Of a stretch of 64,000 bases of DNA, positions 60,254 to 64,000 are shown one piece after another; position 1 is the first letter of the stretch; each line of letters begins with the position of its first letter. This stretch comes from Cerrena zonata. Its lineage: Eukaryota > Basidiomycota > Agaricomycetes > Polyporales > Cerrenaceae. The position numbers and the translations under genes were made by a program. The stretch covers positions 1,984,001 through 2,048,000 of the forward strand of contig JASBNA010000004.1 in NCBI GenBank assembly GCA_038087015.1, given 5' to 3'. The notes under the pieces are model-generated. The model was not told the origin of the DNA and did not search any database. It saw only the letters and a program-made list of their open reading frames with translations.

Positions 60254-61329
60254 ATGACGACGGCTCCCCAAGGATCTTCCCCAAAAGTGTGGTTTAGTGA
60301 GTTCGGGTTGATCGATATATCATCCCATTACTAACTGTTTACTTGTACAGTCACTGGGGCAGGCTCAGGATTTGGCAGAATCATCGCCGAATTTGCCTTG
60401 GAACAAGGAGACAGCGTTATCGCAACCTCACGTACCACCGAAAAACTCGTATCCTTACAATCTAAAGCCCCATCCGAACGTCTATTGACACTCGGATTAG
60501 ACGTTAGCAATCCAGAAGACATCACCAAAGGCTTTGCCGCTGCGAAAGAGAAGTTCGGCCGTATCGATGTTGTCTTCAACAATGCTGGATATGCCGTTGC
60601 TGGAGAATTAGAGGGTACCCCAACTGAAGCTGCAAGACGTAACTTCGAAACGAATTTCTGGGGATCGGCTCAAGTCAGTTTGGAAGCTGTCAAGTTCTTC
60701 CGTGAAGTAAATGGACCGAAAGTAGGCGGAAGACTTTTAGTCACTGGTTCCTTGATGGGCGTAATGAGCAGTCCTGCCGTGGGTTATTACGTGGCTTCAA
60801 AGCATGGTATGTTCTTGAGATATCGTTGTCCTCCAAATCATGCTTAGGATGCTTGTTCTTAGCTTTGCAGGGATTCCATGAATCATTGACAGCCGAACTT
60901 GACCCAGAGTGGAATATAAAGGTAAGTAGTTCAATGACCGACTCTGCTACATGATACACATTGCTAACTCATGACATTTAGCTCACTATCGTGGTACCCG
61001 GTACATACCATACGGCCGCGATTGGGAAAACAGAGACATATCCACCTCATCCCGCCTATAACAAACCCACCCTACCCTCCGTTTTCGTAAGACAGATGAT
61101 CACGGATCCGTCTATTGGAGCAGATCCAATCGAAGCTTCACGAAGAATTATGAAACTCACAACTCTCGATGAACCCCCAAATATTCTTATCTTAGGTCGA
61201 GACGCTATTAGTGCCATTGGAGTACATATTGATATGTTGTCCGCGGCTTTAGAAACTTCACGGCAATGGGCGCAGGATCCTGTATACTATAGTAAATGGG
61301 CAAAGCTTGAAAATCGTGAATATCAATAG
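60254..61329 (+). CDS. Short-chain dehydrogenase/reductase (classical SDR)
   Basis: Four exons, 60254-60296, 60351-60806, 60863-60921 and 60982-61329, sum to 301 residues plus stop. The Rossmann NAD(P)-binding motif is TGAGSGFGR near residue 16; SRTTEKL after the second strand suggests NADP preference. The NNAG motif is VVFNNAGYAV. The catalytic Ser is in LLVTGSLMG and the Tyr/Lys pair in VGYYVASKHALQGFHESL. The substrate-binding part includes PGTYHTAAIGKTETYPPHP. Oxidises or reduces an alcohol or ketone; the substrate is not predictable. Cytosolic, no signal peptide. Length and motifs are normal for a classical SDR. Confidence 0.92.
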
Positions 61330-61581
61330 AACCTTTAACCCAAGCTTTTGAGAAGTTTTTTCGATAAGTTTATGAGGCACAAAGCTTGTGAAGACAAATC
61401 ACGCGTGTTTTAGCAGTGTTGTTTTGGCATTGAGCGTAACGGTTATGATCCAAGTAGTACGCTGCTATATTCTACAATCGTTATTTATGATACAATTATT
61501 TGTAGTTATGTGATTTCAGCAATGTTATACAACCTAAAGAGTATCATAATAAAGTATCATGGACTGGTTTCCAGAAGCTCT

Positions 61582-62016
61582 CTATGATGCGGGTTCATTG
61601 AGGTTTTGTTGAGCTTCACCCTTGTCATGACGAATATTGCCTGTGCCAAATGTTTAGAATTACATATACATTACGTGCGGGTTATTGCTTACCTGCAGCT
61701 TCCTGTTGTCTATCGCCACTCAAGGCTCCGACAACAGCGTCCTTCTTGCCGCCAACGCGGTCTGTGACACCTTCGGCGTATCCCTTTGCTTGGGCGGCCT
61801 TGTATTCGGTCTCGCCTTGGGCATGCTCCTCTTTGCCCGATTGTTGCCATGACTGGAGGCCAGTCAAGTTGCCGATGGTCTCGACAACGTTACCCTTGGT
61901 AGAGTGGTATTGACCGGTGGTCTTACTATTTATCATCAATAGAGGATTAGTATCAATCCTGTTGTTCTAGAGAAATTACCAACGTACTTGGGCTCGCCAG
62001 TGTTGTTGGAGGACAT
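61582..62016 (-). CDS. CsbD-like stress protein (Hmp1-type)
   Basis: Three exons, 61988-62016, 61693-61925 and 61582-61640, sum to 106 residues plus stop. The sequence MSSNNTGEPN-KTTGQYHSTKGNVVETIGNL, then a repeated AQGETEYKAAQAKGYAEGVT and GGKKDAVVGALSGDRQQEAA, is small, hydrophilic and helical. This is the CsbD fold pattern (KGxxxExxGxLTG...). Fungal members include a protein described in Ustilago as binding mismatched and cruciform DNA; bacterial CsbD is a general stress protein. Likely induced by stress and abundant, but role here is inferred. Exon 1 is only 29 nt. Confidence 0.85.
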
Positions 62017-63279
62017 GATGATGATAAATGTGAAGTTGTTGGAAGATGTGCGAATTTGAGCAGTGGATGAGTGGTTGGGTTCTGAAGTTCAAACTCTGAA
62101 CGCTGTCACCTTTATATACTCGAGAACCTGGTGTCTTCGTCATTGAAATTGCCAATGGTGCTCCTAATGACGTCGAAGGCCACCTCAGTGTCATTACTGC
62201 GGACGCCGCGACATCATGACCATAGCTTGGTGTTTCCTTGGAGGGTCTGGAGCAATGACAGCGATGTGGTGCTCTGTCAACCCGTTTGGGAAAGAGCCCT
62301 AGGAGTTCAAAATCTCATGACGTCATAGCTGAACGCAATATCACACAATCATACAATCAAATTCAAATTCAAATGTTAATTCGAATATGTCATGATTTGA
62401 CAAGTCAATTACGGCGACGGTATAGTAGTAATACTGGAAGCTAGTCACAGAAGATGCTGGGGTATCGAGACCATAGTAGCGTCAATAGAGTGTAATTACA
62501 CCATCCTACCTCGTTCTTGCGCTCGCCATTATAGGCACCTGAACGTTGAAACCCTGCATGCTAGTACGTTAAAACTCGCTGGTCTGAAAGTAGAGATTAT
62601 GCTGGCTCTACGGCGGAGGGTAGGGCTATCACGGCGAGACATCGGTCACCAGCTTATCCGTGAGGAATATGACAATAGCTGGCACGAAGAGTCTGAATCC
62701 GTATTTTCCTTGCTTGGTCTGCAAGATGGCTTTCTTTCTTTATGATCCTGATACTCTCTTCGCATCGCGATAACCTTGAAGTATATATATGATCTGGCAC
62801 TGACATTAGGCTCTTAGATACCAAGCCGAATAACTAGAAGGCAGCTCGCTTAGAGCCCGAACTACACAATAGCCCTCCGTAGAAGACTACTATGTCCGAT
62901 CGGGTTCCTAACGGGAGTCCGACTAGTAGTACTGTTGTTTGAGCTTGCTTTATTCTTCTTTTCATGATGGTTCCTGAACTTGTGAGAATGGCCAAAGCCT
63001 AGTCTACGTTTCTCCACCGTCGAACATTCGTTCATCAAATCGGACTAATCATTAGATGCCTAGAAAACTAGGCCGAACGGTTAAAGATACACTTACAAAG
63101 AGAACTACCTACGCTAAAAAATGTACTTTCGATTACCAGAACACAAACAGCAACACGAGTAAAAAAAAAGGTATGTGGACAGGGTAGAAGTCAGTAATGA
63201 ACGCAATAAGGATACGAGAGAGGAGAAAGCGATAGCAGTTCGGATACATGTAACACAGAGATGCAAGGTCTTTTGTATA
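62017..63279. other. Long intergenic region
   Basis: About 1.26 kb without a supported gene. AT-rich patches, such as ATCAAATTCAAATTCAAATG near 62356-62375 (a short AAATTC repeat), lie near the CsbD promoter side. No tRNA, repeat family or coding pattern was recognised in the rest. Confidence 0.4.
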
Positions 63280-64000
63280 TTATATAGGGTCAATGTCAGA
63301 AGAGGACGTGTCCCATCCGGCATAAATCAATTTAGTAGGTGAAGCCGGAGGGAATGGGGGTATCGCAATGGGAGGCTTCACAGCCTTGGGAATATTGCAA
63401 GGCTCATCTGTAGGAAGTAAAACCGTTCTTTTCCACGCCAAACCAGGAGAATAGTCAGGGGAGGGAAGACGGGGTGACTGCGAACGGGGAGACCGACTGT
63501 CACCGAGAGAAGAGGGGGAACTGGATCCGGGCAAGGCAATAAGTCGCTCTACAATACGTTCTGAATCAGCATCGACCATGTCGAAATTGGATGGTGCGTT
63601 ATTATCGAAAGTATGCTCTGACTCTGCATATTCCAACTTCACGCCGTCGTCAGCATGGTATGGCTCCATATCCTGAAAGTATTGTCAGTAAATCAGATTT
63701 GCAGTTAGGAAATTAGGGCTTACATCGTCCTCCGAAGAGTGTGGCCACTGCTCTTCGTCGTCAGAATCACCTGAGAAATACCCAATACTGGCAGAAGCAA
63801 CGCTAGGTTGGTGCAGAAGTCTTGCTCGAGCTTTATAGAGGGGCATACTCCCCATCGATATCAGGGGAGGAGGGAATCGTGGTGGAGGGCTCGGGGAGCG
63901 CACAGCTCGTACGGTAAGAGACCGAGATGTACTTCGACTGACGGTATTTTGTCGCGATCTAGAAGGAGATGGTGCCCATCTACGTCTTGCCAAATTGAGA
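63280..64000 (-). CDS. Disordered Ser/Arg/Pro-rich protein (5' end outside window)
   Basis: The minus-strand frame enters at the right edge and continues through an intron near 63673-63723 to a stop at 63280-63282. The visible part starts with an Arg/Ser-rich stretch (ARRRWAPSPSRSRQNTVSRS), then SLTVRAVRSPSPPPRFPPPL, an acidic patch (GDSDDEEQWPHSSEDD) and a Ser/Pro-rich region (SSSPSSLGDSRSPRSQSPRL). It ends YAGWDTSSSDIDPI. The SP/RS character suggests a phosphorylated nuclear or cytoskeletal protein, but no domain is recognised and the N terminus is missing. The coding frame is consistent across the intron. Confidence 0.6.

Overview
The window reads as nuclear DNA of a basidiomycete fungus, most likely an Agaricomycete. 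The evidence is gene style and gene families. Genes are densely packed on both strands and split by many introns of about 50-60 nt with GTRNGT/CTRAY/YAG signals. tRNA genes carry introns. The families present are typical of this group: a DUF4045-gelsolin fusion, a Plavaka-type transposase, GH17 glucanases, Zn2Cys6 regulators and a CsbD/Hmp1 stress protein. No CRISPR, operon or prokaryote-like signal was seen. Exon borders were worked out by hand from splice signals plus protein-family continuity; for GH17 x2, METTL16, NDUFB2, CPA1, CCT6, uS12m, the SDR, the CsbD gene and the first Cdc1-like gene the exon sums come out in frame.

Layout. 1-0.7 kb: 3' part of a secreted GPI-anchor type protein (+). 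1.0-4.3 kb: tandem duplicated GH17 genes (-). 5.0-9.6 kb: DUF4045/gelsolin protein (-). 10.2-12.3 kb: amidase (+) with an apparent 1-nt deletion. 12.9-13.7 kb: small secreted protein (+). 14.1 kb: tRNA (-). 14.5-16.4 kb: METTL16-like U6 snRNA m6A methyltransferase (+), then NDUFB2 (-) head-to-head with a long disordered AT-hook protein (+, 17.0-22.1 kb). 22.6-24.1 kb: CPA1 (-), preceded by a spliced upstream ORF that matches the fungal arginine attenuator peptide. 24.8-28.1 kb: unknown multi-exon protein (-). 29.9-32.1 kb: Zn2Cys6 regulator (+). 32.4-34.0 kb: BSD-domain protein (+). 34.2-41.9 kb: a mobile-element island between tRNA-Ala and tRNA-Ser, holding a decayed Plavaka transposase and a companion gene. 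42.2-44.4 kb: Cdc1/Ted1-like paralogue with altered active-site residues (+). 44.7-50.1 kb: HLTF/Rad5-like SNF2-RING ATPase with a PARP-type zinc finger (-). 50.6-53.1 kb: UGP1 (-). 54.0-56.2 kb: canonical Cdc1/Ted1-like gene (-). 56.5-58.6 kb: CCT6 (+). 58.9-59.5 kb: mitochondrial uS12 (+). 60.3-61.3 kb: SDR oxidoreductase (+). 61.6-62.0 kb: CsbD-like (-). 63.3 kb to the end: partial disordered protein (-).

Most genes are housekeeping and unrelated in pathway. Linked themes are cell wall and GPI biology (GH17 pair, GPI-type protein, UGP1 making UDP-glucose for glucan, two Cdc1/Ted1-like proteins). I found no clear undescribed multi-gene system. The most rewarding observations are the intron-split arginine attenuator uORF, the putative pseudoenzyme paralogue of Cdc1/Ted1 lying about 10 kb from its intact relative, the PARP-finger/HIRAN/SNF2/RING fusion, and the transposon island bracketed by tRNA genes.
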